A DNA stretch of 64,000 nucleotides, taken from the NCBI RefSeq assembly GCF_004027225.2, contig NC_044288.2:25058744-25122743 (forward strand), in the 5' to 3' direction. The translations under genes were made by a program, and so were the position numbers. The notes beneath the pieces are model-generated. The model was not told the DNA's origin and did no database searches. It saw nothing but the letters and a program-made list of their open reading frames with translations. This stretch comes from Strigops habroptila (taxonomy: Eukaryota; Chordata; Aves; Psittaciformes; Psittacidae). Position 1 is the stretch's first letter. Every line of letters starts with the position of its first letter. Positions 55,601 through 64,000 of the stretch are shown in pieces.

Positions 55601-58600
55601 ACAAACTGGGCTCGACTTCATTTTGTGCATACCTTTGAATGCCAGACATTTTGCATTATGGGGTTAATAACAAATGCTTATTCTTGTGAAGGAGCATGCC
55701 AAGAACACTGGGCACATAGTTAGGAAGAAATTAGTTTCACATGCTTCTTGGTCACCTCAAAAGATCCCTAATCAGCTAGATGAAATGAAAACATGGTGCA
55801 TTTCCACTGCGTAAGAGCATCACAGATAGCTATTCTCCATGGTGGCTTATTTACATGTCAGGCTTGCACTATGATTTCTTTCCAGTCTTTTCGGTGCCAT
55901 CTTCACAAAATGAAACAGAATCCAAGTGGGGCAGAAGCTACAAACAGAGTAAATTTAGTACATGCTGATAGGAAAAACCTCAACCAAACAAAAACCCCAC
56001 CAAACTCTCTTCCTAATCAAAAAGATAAAACCAGTTTTAGCTAATGCTGATTTGGCCTTACTGCCTGCAGTCATGCATTTCTCTGCAAACAGTAATTCTA
56101 TGCTCTTCCAAAACCACAGCCTGAACAACCAGACCACATGATGACTGCAGAAACGTTTCTATATACACCATATGAACCACAACAGATTCAGGGATCTCTT
56201 AATACACTGTCTACATTGCAAGCAACAGCACACTTGGAATTAATTTAGGGAAATATTATCATGACATTCATACATGACATGTAGTTGCATTACTGAGATC
56301 CACTTCACTTGCTGTATGTCAAGATAACATACTTTATTAATATAATACTCGAGTAATTCAAACATTAGTAATCAAAATCTCAGCTATCCTGAGTCACCTG
56401 TTCCATGTCCAAAACAGAAGCAAACTCCTCCTGTTGTCAGAGGCACCACCACAAAGTTATTTACTCCATTCTAAAGCATCCTTCTAAACTGAGTGGGACA
56501 TACAACCCTCAAGGCTTCTCTTTCCACTGACTACACAGGGGTCTTGAGTCACTACTGTTACTGAAAGGCCTTTTAGACCTCTGAGTTGGGAGATGAAAGC
56601 AGAGAAAGGCAGTTACACCATGTGCAGATAAAGCACCTACAACTTCTGTGAAAGGTTACGTACCTTTTCAGCTGGGTGTGCAACATGGCAACTAATCGCG
56701 TTGTGTCTTCCAGTTCTCGGACAAGCTGATTTCTTTTGCTGCTCACCTTCAACCTAAGAGAAGACAGAAAAAAGAGATGAGCTAAAGCAGTGTTTACTAC
56801 TTAAAATGAGGAGCAAAGCAAGATTCTATTTTTGCTATGAAATCCTATGGACGTTAATAAGAATACACAGCGTAATGTGGGACAGAACTTGGTCAGAATG
56901 TGTAGGCGTTTACCAGCTTCCAATACCCTCAAAATGTGGAACTCAATCCTGCAAACATTCTTAACAGGGAAAATAATTACAGCTAGTACTATGTAAGTTA
57001 GTATTTCTAGGATCAGGCAGATTTTGCTTGCTCTACACTATTGCATTTTTATATTTTCTTGCTAATAAAGGTGTAAATGCTTTCATTTGCTCTCAGTAAG
57101 CTCTACGGATGACTAAGGTTTACAAGACTTAGTTATTTACTAACTCATTATGGCTTTACATGAATTATGGACTTTAGCAACACCTCAGTTTTATTTCACA
57201 CATGAATTGGTTTGAGACACAAACACATGCAGCTGGGTGCTCATATCCTAACTTAACAGGCCTTTGGACAAGAAATCCTTCTTCAGAAAAGTGCTATTTC
57301 TTTGGCACACTAAAAGACAACCATACTCCTAAAAATCACAAATGAAAGTGATCATCTTATGGCAAGGCCAGGAGCATCTGTTGAACTTCAGGCTGGTAAA
57401 AGTCCTGCAGCTGAAATATCCAAGGTGCCTACAATTTTCTACCACAATAAAACCATGTAAAGACTATGAAGAAAATTGGTAGTCTGGACATTGAGCATGT
57501 AGAAAAAATGAAAATATAAGGCCACAGAAATAGTGAATGCCATGTGCTATTCCATATATATTCAAGAGAATGCAGCTAGAAGTATTGCCATAGCCGCCCA
57601 CATTAATACACCCAGGTTGTAAAGCTCTAGTGTACAATGCCTAATGCAGCATTCACCCTCCCTCTACATTCCAATGACATCTCCCCTTGCAAAACAAGTA
57701 AAATTAGGGAAGATAGCTGGCATTTTTTCCAGCTAGTTTAGATTCACAGGATATTCCATGCAACTCCCACAGCCCTGTCAAATACCAGTTCCTACAGGAA
57801 TCACATACAGGGATGCTCAGAACAAACAACACATTTTAGAAATGTACAATTCCATCTGTTGACATTTGCCAGCCTCCAGACTGCAGGAGCTGCTGCGAGG
57901 TGCTGCCTGCACACAGAAACATTAGAGTACACTAACATTACACTGGGCTATTTTGAGCACTTCTTCCATGCTCTCAGAGGATCCATTTGTAGGAACCACC
58001 ACCTTTCCCCACTTGGAGAGTAAGACTTGCAGGCAGTTTGTTTTGGGAGATGATTTCAGAAACTTGGAAGTAGAAACTGTCTCCTGGAAAGCTGAGCTAT
58101 CAGCACATAGCTATCAGCATGCAGCCAGGGGATATTTGCTGCTGCTTGCTCCCCATTACCCTTCGGCCAACAAAGCAAGCTCTGTCCTATGTCAAGTAAC
58201 CTACCTCTCAGTTAGAGCTTTGCTCTGTGTGTCTCTAGCAGCCTGAAGGTCTTCCTCCAGGCGCCTTCTCTCTGTTTCCAGCCTCTCCACCTCTCCTCGA
58301 GTCCATTTTCTGGGGCTGACAAACCGCATTTCTTTTAAGAGCTCCTCCTTCTCATTGATGAGTATGAGGCGGTCCCGCTCCGAGTCCAGCACGCCGGGCC
58401 AGGCCTCGCTGTCCAGCTTCGCCAACTGGATTTTCAGGTTTGCTATTCTGCAGCACAAAACCCAAGCAGTTATTCCATGAGAAGCGCCTGAGCTACTGCT
58501 TCAGACACACAAAGGTGCACCACAGCCAACCACATCTTCCACTGCTCCAAAGAAGACTCTTAGCTCACGGAAAACTGTAAATATCTGCTCTTTGATCAGG

Positions 58601-61600
58601 CATATGGAAAAGAACTGGATCCTCTCTGTGTATGGCTCGGATAGGCTGATAAAGATCAGTGGCTACTCAAAAGTTTAGAAACTATTTTTGTCTTTACAAT
58701 GAGGAAATTAATCATATGCATGCTGCTACTGGAAGAATCTAACTATTAGCTCAACAAGAAGCATTTGGGGCACATTTAAGAGCTATACTACTTCTGGTGC
58801 AGTGTGCACCTGAGGACATAAAGAGTCGAAGAGGCAATGTGATCCCACCAGAGCTACTTTCTTGCATGAAATTAAAGTCTATTTGCATTAGAGGTATCAT
58901 TCCAGATTTCAGTTTCAAGGCTGTATCACTAATCCCTCAGCACCATACAGCATTATCTCAGGCAGGAATACAATTATTAAAAGCAACTGCAATACAGGTC
59001 TAGAATTTAGCAAAAGCTTTGACTGACAGCAGAGGCGAGCACAGCTTTTGGCAGGTGAGGAGGCTGCTTACTCCAACTATGCCAAAGTCCCAGGTATCTG
59101 AACTGCTCAGTTAGCTCCACAAATGGTCAGCTTCGCAATGCAATCCAGCAGCAGGTCAGGATACAGAACCAAGGGCAGCAACATCAGTCTTCCCAAAGGA
59201 ACCTGTTTCCTTTGGACTCACTGACCTACAACTCTTCATGACCTGATGGGGTAATCGTGGTAGTTTGGTGAGAAAAAAACCCTACAGATAAAGTTGAATA
59301 AGAGCTACCATGGACTTGTGTTTCTGGAACTTGCACAATCCAAAATGATCGAGTGCGGAGCAGGGAATGGGGAGGGCAGAATGGGCTGGGTGGAGAAATT
59401 ACAAAAGCTGATTAGGCAAACAAGGAGAAGTATCCTGCAGTATAAGGCAAGATATCTGCAAAAATAATTCACCTGACTGACTAAAGACAAGAGAGTCAAG
59501 GCACACATGCCCCTTCCCACCATTAACTCAGGGTAATCTCTCACTCAGGTTTAGTAAATACATAAGAAAGGGAAGTGAAATGCTGTGTGTGTAAAGCGAA
59601 ACTCCAATATTCATCTCCCTTTGGTAAGGGCTTCGGGACCTGACGACAGAATTAGTGGACTTAAATCAGGCACAACAAATAGCTGCGGCTGCTAATCTGA
59701 ATTCATCCCTTCCTAGAACCTGGTTTATGCTACAGAAGCGCAGAGGATGGTGCATGCTTCCTGCACCAACCAGCACACACACAGGCACAGAGCAAATTCA
59801 ATGCCAAGCAGCCAAATCCAAGTGTGGAGTAAGTAATAAGATGCAGATCTAGGCAGCAGCAGCTACACGACTGCTGAATGGCCTTGGAGAATAAAGCTTT
59901 GTCTTCCAGGCTCCGGAGGCCAAGAGGAACTCAAGCCCTGAGAGGGCCTGTGGAGGATTAGGCTCACACAGAGTGACCTGCCTGCTCCAGCACAGCAGAC
60001 AGACTAGAGATCACCTTTCTGAAGAGAAGCCTCACTTTCTGTAAACCCATTTCCCACAGCAAGTTGCTAATTCTAATTAAAGTTCCATAACTGATATTCA
60101 GCTCAACTATTTTTAGGTCTTCTGAGGAGCTGTTTTGTTTTTAAGTGCCTGATAGAGTGCAATACTGTGCTCCAACAAAGAATTAACAGTGGCATTAAGT
60201 CATAATCCAAGAATTCCTCTGTGCATTTTGAAGGGATATGAGTTTAAGAGGATTGGTTGGCATTAATCTGATCACTTGTGGCATACATTTGCATGGATAT
60301 GGCTTTTCCACTGGAATTTGTTCTCTATGCATTTCCGACTCTAACAGCTTTGTTAAACTAACCTCAAGTTTTATGTTTGTAAATGATCATTCTTTTTCCC
60401 CTTCTCAGTTAAAAGGAGGTTTATTATTCTGTTTTTTTTTCCAGTAAACCAGCATCGTGACAAAAGAAGTGCTTTGCAGACTGCCTGGCATTTGGCTGAG
60501 AACTCCAGCCCTTCAGCATCACCGACCAAGTCTGAACTCCATTCCTGCCGAGCCACACTGGGTCTGCACTGCAAAGAAGCCAGCACCTCTGGGCTCGGCT
60601 CATCCCATCTTTCTGAATGGCCACTTGCAGGACTGAACAAGATACAGAACAGGAAGTCTAAGTTTTATTTACCTGTTTTCCTTTCACCTAGAACAGGTAG
60701 CCAGATGGTTTATCCATTGTCATACCAAGTGTCTTGTTTTTACTGGGGAAAGCTGGTACTTACACATAACATACAACATTTTTAGTCTCTAGAGACCATT
60801 CAGAGCACATGCATCTCCACAGAAGTGTACACTGAGATGTGTATCCACAAGTAATCAGCAATCCTATATTAGATCAGCCTTCAGAAAAACTTAAAATCCA
60901 AGTGGGAGGTGTGGTCTAAAACCGACCAGCCAAATACCCACCACTTGCAATGCTGCTGAACGTGACATTAAAATATTCCATATTAGGAGATTATAAAGCC
61001 TAGTTTTAAATCCCTGAGTTACCACCAGTCACACAAAACCCAAGCTGAAAGTTTAACTGTTGAAGGAACTAAAACAGTGCTCAGAATGCAAGTGCTACAC
61101 CACTGAGTTACTACTATATGTCTGAAATTGTACAATGTAGTTTAGTTGCATCTCTGATAACATTTATGCTGCAGTAGCTATCTCCTTGTTGAGATGTAGC
61201 ACTGACATTTCTTTTGACGTGATATCCATTATCAGTTTCCAATGCAATTAAGCTAAAGGTTTGCCACTGCTGTTGCCCTTTGTTCTGTTTTGCAGGTTTA
61301 ACATTATGGGCTCTTATTGTCTCACTGAGCTGTGAAGGGAGAGGACTCAGTGGTGGGTAAGGGAACATGAAGAATTGTAGCCTGATAGCTCGGGCGTGGT
61401 GAAGTTCAGCAAGATATTCACCCGCATCTATACCTTTAGTCTGGTCCACAAGAATGGTACAAACAGTGTCTGCTACAGTCCGCCTTTAAAATCGTCAGCC
61501 CCTTACAGATCTCCTAGCTCTAATCTAATTAACATGGGATCATCATAACACCACAGGAGCAGAAGGTTCCTCATGAGTCACTGTATCCATAGTATTGTTC

Positions 61601-63591
61601 CAGCTCAAAACCAGTCAAGATATTTGTTTCTGCAGCTCCTACCAAAGATCATGCCAAACCCACAGTTCTCCAACAGCTTTTCATTTTAGCATCAAGTATT
61701 CATCCCCTTCAGACCCATCCTTCCTCGTGCTAATGTTTTTTTTAAACTCTGAGAAAATCTACAGATAATCTAAGACCAACACAAGGTATCATAGAATCAC
61801 AGACTGGTTTGGGTTGGAAAGGACCTTAAGATCATCCAGTTCCAACCCCCTCCCATGGGCAGGGACACCTCACACTAGACCATGTCGCCCAAGGCTCTGC
61901 CCAACCTGGCCTTGAACACTGCCAGGGATGGAGCATTCACAGCTTCTCTGGGGACCCTGTGCCAGCGCCTCAGCACCCTCACAGTAAAGAACTTCTGCCT
62001 TACATCCAACCTGAACTTCCCCTGATTCAGTTTGAACCCATCACCCCTTGTCCTATCACTACAGTCCCTGATGAAGAGTCCCTCTCCAGCATCCTTGTAG
62101 CCCCCTTCAGACACTGGAAGCTGCTCTGAGGTCTCCACGTAGCTTCTCTTCTCCAGGCTGAACAGCCCCAATGTTCTCAACCTGTCTTCATCAAACCTTC
62201 TTTAAGTGCAAGACTGTGTTCTGTGCCCTTCATCATTACTTCCAATGAACTATTTGCTGCCTTTGCAAAGTTCTGTCTCTTTCTAAAGAGCATATTAATT
62301 ATCTTCTCAGGTTTGCCATTATCCACTTATCCCTCCTTGGAAAAGATACAGGCTAAAGTAAGAGTGCTCCACTGCAATATGAAGATGGAAAGTCAGTATG
62401 AATTAAATGGCAGTCTTAAGCAAAGCTTAGAAGTAAAAAGCAATTTTAACACTGAAAAATTAACGGCTGCATCTGGAGGATTCATAATTGTAATGTTGTT
62501 TTAAGAAGTCACAGAACAATTTGAATATCAAGGCAGGTTTGCAGATGTTAGATTGGCAAAATAGAAGTTCTGATAAAATTGCTCCATCTAAGAAGAAAAG
62601 AGTAAGTTCATGTCCAAAGCTGCTGGGCACACACAGTCTTTGACAATTGCCACAGATACAGATCAGAGAAACACAGCCTACTGACCACACCAATATACTA
62701 AAATGAGAACACTGAGTAACCCCAGCCTTAAAGCTCTTATCTCTAAGCAGAGACTAGAGAAAAATCCTTCTTTTCGCACATATCCCAAGCGCTCACTATA
62801 CCATGCAGGTGAAGTTTTTTACCCTGGAATTGCAAAGACACCACCACCACTGGTTACATGGCTGGACAAGGACCAGGCCAATCAAAGCCTAAATCATAAT
62901 GCCTGGTGGGTTTTCTGTTTAACTGAACAGTTGAGTTAGCCATTAGCTATTAAAAAAGTAAATCCCAGAAAACATTTGCTTAAATTGGCTTGTTAAGTAG
63001 AGATGACATTTTAAATCTACTCTCCATTCATCTCAGATAAGAGGGCAAGGGTAAAATCTTACCTTCTTGCAGATAAGCTCTGCAATTGCAGCCAAGCTCT
63101 GCAATTGCAGCCACTGATCACAGTTTGGTGTGTTAGGTGGTAGCACAATATACACTTCTCCTTATGAGACTTAAAGCCATGCAAACATTCATTTCGTTTT
63201 GAATAAGGCAGGGAGATGCCTTGCAATACAGTCTCCTTATTAGGAATGGGGAAGCATTGGCAACTGGTAGCAAAACCACTTACGTCCCCAGGTGTGGCCA
63301 GGCTGAGTTCTTCACGTATTAGTCATTCCTTAGTAATTTCTAGGACGGTTATTTATTTCTTGAATGATAATGTTGGCCCAGAAAGCCACTGGCTCCAAAA
63401 CTACCATGTGTGTTTAGCAGTAATGCTGGGTTTCAAGCTGAGTGGCATCTTTTCTAGTGAAACATCTTCAGAATAAGCTGTGAGACAGCCAAAAATTACA
63501 ACAGACCGAAGAATTACCTTCTCTTTGCTTCTTCATACTGAAGGCGTAATCTCACTTTCTCAGCCAACTGGTTATTGCTGCTGGTATTAAA
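37624..63591 (-). CDS. WWC1: WWC1/KIBRA, 3' sixteen coding exons (5' end outside the window)
   Basis: Seen: 16 exons join in phase to 828 codons plus stop. Order: coiled coil (exons 1-3 of the window), serine-rich linker with PPCSPL and DPLLAGDAF blocks (exon 4), C2 domain (exons 6-9, including [25 protein letters not shown] and WYNLLSYK), a glutamate-rich stretch (exon 11), the aPKC-binding region ([15 protein letters not shown] and [16 protein letters not shown]), a C-terminal coiled coil and the PDZ ligand ADDV. Known: KIBRA is a cytoplasmic scaffold that activates LATS1/2 in the Hippo pathway, binds aPKC and is linked to memory. The N-terminal WW domains and the first part of the coiled coil (about 285 residues, judged from the human 1113) lie beyond 64000. 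Placement next to RARS1 as in human 5q34 separates it from the paralogues WWC2 and WWC3. Confidence 0.97.
38221..38342 (-). CDS. WWC1: WWC1 window exon 15
   Basis: Encodes [20 protein letters not shown] then [20 protein letters not shown] and a split Arg. Donor GTAAGC. Confidence 0.96.
39701..39931 (-). CDS. WWC1: WWC1 window exon 14: C-terminal coiled coil
   Basis: Encodes [20 protein letters not shown], then [20 protein letters not shown] and on to [11 protein letters not shown]. One Ser shorter than human PSSVKS. Donor GTGAGT. Confidence 0.97.
40783..40875 (-). CDS. WWC1: WWC1 window exon 13: aPKC-binding region
   Basis: Encodes [20 protein letters not shown] then [11 protein letters not shown], the basic segment that overlaps the aPKC-binding region of KIBRA. 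Donor GTAACA. Confidence 0.97.
41958..42140 (-). mobile_element. CR1 LINE 3' fragment
   Basis: TTCATAGAATCACCGAATCA then GGGTTGGAAAAGACCTTTAA, GCTCATCCAGTCCAACTATT and CACTGCCAAGGCCACCACTA: a distinct CR1 subfamily in reverse orientation. Confidence 0.9.
42432..42596 (-). CDS. WWC1: WWC1 window exon 12
   Basis: Starts [20 protein letters not shown] and contains [20 protein letters not shown] then YVCR, as in KIBRA. Donor GTAAGG. Confidence 0.97.
43271..43418 (-). CDS. WWC1: WWC1 window exon 11: glutamate-rich stretch
   Basis: Encodes [20 protein letters not shown] then [20 protein letters not shown] and [10 protein letters not shown]. Corresponds to the acidic, glutamate-rich region of KIBRA; sequence is low complexity and poorly conserved. 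Donor GTAGAG. Confidence 0.9.
44197..44297 (-). CDS. WWC1: WWC1 window exon 10
   Basis: Encodes [20 protein letters not shown] then [13 protein letters not shown] and a split Trp. [13 protein letters not shown] is a KIBRA block. Confidence 0.94.
44881..45033 (-). CDS. WWC1: WWC1 window exon 9: C2 domain end
   Basis: Encodes [20 protein letters not shown] then [20 protein letters not shown] and [11 protein letters not shown]. The second half differs from the human protein, as expected for a linker. Donor GTAAGA. Confidence 0.95.
45116..45328 (-). CDS. Candidate nested ORF with one hydrophobic segment (unrecognised)
   Basis: Minus-strand frame reading [20 protein letters not shown] then [20 protein letters not shown] and so on, about 70 codons to a TAG. 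A 17-20 residue hydrophobic segment is followed by an acidic, amphipathic region. There is no ATG before the ELWQQ part; the first ATG is the M of QQFML. A pyrimidine-rich stretch (CTCCTCTTCCTTTCTGTTTT) precedes it, so it could be read as an internal exon after a weak acceptor (TTTGGAG). It is not a WWC1 exon, since the flanking WWC1 exons join in phase. May be chance. Confidence 0.2.
46366..46558 (-). CDS. WWC1: WWC1 window exon 8: C2 domain core
   Basis: Encodes [20 protein letters not shown], then [20 protein letters not shown] and on to [10 protein letters not shown]. The open frame runs 5' to 46638, but the split Val left by the previous exon fits only the TTCGACAG acceptor at 46559-46560. 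Donor GTTAGT. Confidence 0.94.
47354..47440 (-). CDS. WWC1: WWC1 window exon 7: C2 domain
   Basis: Encodes [20 protein letters not shown] then LLSQQDQK and a split Val. Matches [17 protein letters not shown] of KIBRA. Confidence 0.94.
48214..48294 (-). CDS. WWC1: WWC1 window exon 6: entry to the C2 domain
   Basis: Encodes [20 protein letters not shown] then KVQIAM with a split Arg. FDSDxxEAVG matches KIBRA; the strand leading into the C2 domain starts at VQIAM. Confidence 0.92.
49297..49316. repeat. (AATG)5 microsatellite
   Basis: Five perfect AATG units. Confidence 0.95.
50057..50165 (-). CDS. WWC1: WWC1 window exon 5
   Basis: Encodes [20 protein letters not shown] then [16 protein letters not shown] with split Gly and Arg codons. 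[20 protein letters not shown] is diagnostic of KIBRA. Too short to show as a long open frame. Confidence 0.95.
50166..53833 (-). other. WWC1 intron with a CR1 copy
   Basis: A 3.7 kb intron. CR1 at 50633-50769; an open frame of 92 codons just downstream (50775-51053) has no recognisable family. The rest is unremarkable. Confidence 0.6.
50633..50769 (+). mobile_element. CR1 LINE 3' fragment
   Basis: GGCAGTGTTCAAGGCCAGGC, GAGCAACCTGCTCTAGTGGT, GTCCCTGCCCATGGCCGG and GAGATTTAAGGTCCCTCCCT, ending in GGTTCTATG. Confidence 0.92.
53834..54363 (-). CDS. WWC1: WWC1 window exon 4: serine-rich linker
   Basis: Largest exon here (530 bp). Includes [78 protein letters not shown] and DPLLAGDAF. Many Ser-Pro sites are possible proline-directed kinase targets. 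Donor GTATGG. Confidence 0.97.
54364..58204 (-). other. WWC1 introns flanking the coiled-coil exon, nothing recognised
   Basis: Introns 54364-56663 and 56754-58204. AT-rich, without CR1 tails. An open frame of 156 codons on plus (54561-55031) has no recognisable family. Confidence 0.55.
56664..56753 (-). CDS. WWC1: WWC1 window exon 3: coiled coil end
   Basis: Encodes [20 protein letters not shown] then VAMLHTQLK and a split Ser. Acceptor TCTCTTAG, donor GTACGT. Confidence 0.95.
58205..58447 (-). CDS. WWC1: WWC1 window exon 2: coiled coil
   Basis: Encodes [40 protein letters not shown] and on to TQSKALTE with a split Arg. Almost identical to KIBRA in the region it shares with WWC2. Confidence 0.97.
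61788..62205 (-). mobile_element. CR1 LINE 3' region
   Basis: ATCATAGAATCACAGACTGG, GGGTTGGAAAGGACCTTAAG, GCCTTGAACACTGCCAGGGA, CACCCCTTGTCCTATCAC and CTCCAGGCTGAACAGCCCCA in CR1 reverse order, about 0.4 kb. The far end is approximate. Confidence 0.93.
63075..63112. repeat. Perfect tandem duplication, 2 x 19 bp
   Basis: Two identical copies of AAGCTCTGCAATTGCAGCC; each copy contains the 12-bp palindrome CTGCAATTGCAG. Confidence 0.95.
63518..63591 (-). CDS. WWC1: WWC1 window exon 1: coiled coil
   Basis: Encodes [20 protein letters not shown] then EAKR and a split Arg, matching [17 protein letters not shown] of KIBRA. Acceptor after TTTTGTGTCTCAG, donor GTAATT. Confidence 0.93.
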
Positions 63592-64000
63592 CTGAGACAC
63601 AAAATACAAAATCAGCAACGTAACAACCACTCCTCTTTGGATGTTCCTCATTGAGATTGTTCATGTTACAAGTTACACGTGCTCTTGTCACACTCATTTA
63701 CTAGTTAAACTAAGCACAGAATAGGAAAATATTGCCTTTGATTAAAATTTTCATGATTCCTTCAACTAATTAAAACTCCACAAGATTCAGAGGCTCTTTT
63801 TGGCCTAGTTTATCAGAAAAACAAAATCTACCACATAAAATCATAGAATGGTTTGGGTTGGAAGGGACCTTAAAGCTCATTCAATTCCAACCCCCTGCAA
63901 CGGGCAGGGACACCTTCCACTGGAACAGGTTGCTCAAAGTCCCATCCAACCTGGCCTTGAAGACATCTATCTTGGGCTTCTATTCTCATGCACACACAGA
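63592..64000 (-). other. WWC1 intron running off the window edge
   Basis: Upstream intron of WWC1, holding a CR1 end at 63836-63965. The next exon (towards the WW domains) is outside. Confidence 0.7.
63836..63965 (-). mobile_element. CR1 LINE 3' fragment
   Basis: AAAATCATAGAATGGTTTGG then GTTGGAAGGGACCTTAAAGC and GGGCAGGGACACCTTCCACT, ending near CCTTGAAGAC. Confidence 0.93.

Larger units (their letters stand above)
58448..63517 (-). other. WWC1 intron (5.1 kb) with CR1 and a 19-bp duplication
   Basis: Contains a CR1 3' region at 61788-62205 and a perfect 19-bp tandem duplication at 63075-63112. No exon is expected here because the flanking exons join in phase. Confidence 0.6.

Overview
The window is a piece of vertebrate nuclear genome, most likely avian. 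The grounds are at least eleven CR1-type LINE 3' ends (the 'gggttggaaggaccttaaag' style motif and ATTCTATG tails), compact introns, and three spliced genes whose exons can be joined with intact phase at every junction. A crocodilian or turtle source cannot be excluded from sequence alone.

Layout. (1) About 4.06-17.3 kb, plus strand: ten exons of a DLC-family RhoGAP gene (relatives DLC1, STARD13/DLC2, STARD8/DLC3), starting inside the SAM domain and running through the serine-rich focal-adhesion region and a complete RhoGAP domain. The next exon gives a 32-residue tail and a stop, so the START lipid-transfer domain typical of the family is missing. The 5' exons are not recognised. (2) 17.83-36.18 kb, minus strand: complete RARS1 (cytosolic arginyl-tRNA synthetase), 15 coding exons, 661 codons, tail-to-tail with the RhoGAP gene (529 bp between stop codons). 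Its promoter is a CpG island with an ETS-type site next to the start codon. (3) 37.62-63.59 kb, minus strand: the last 16 coding exons (828 codons plus stop) of WWC1/KIBRA, ending in the PDZ ligand ADDV. The WW-domain exons lie beyond the right edge. WWC1 and RARS1 are head-to-tail with about 1.45 kb between the WWC1 stop and the RARS1 ATG.

WWC1-RARS1 adjacency matches human 5q34. As I remember the human map, FBLL1 and PANK3 follow RARS1 there, so a DLC-family gene in that place points to an extra paralogue retained in this lineage. WWC1 is a Hippo-pathway scaffold, RARS1 is housekeeping translation machinery, and the DLC-like protein is predicted to switch off Rho GTPases. No shared operon-like logic is implied.

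The most notable observations are the START-less DLC-like gene, an orphan CpG-dense block inside its last intron, a long pyrimidine tract ending in AG plus a perfect hairpin between the convergent 3' ends, and two intronic ORFs on the minus strand that each encode one hydrophobic segment. No tRNA, rRNA, CRISPR or prokaryotic features were seen. Exon borders were placed by eye using GT/AG, reading phase and remembered homologous proteins.
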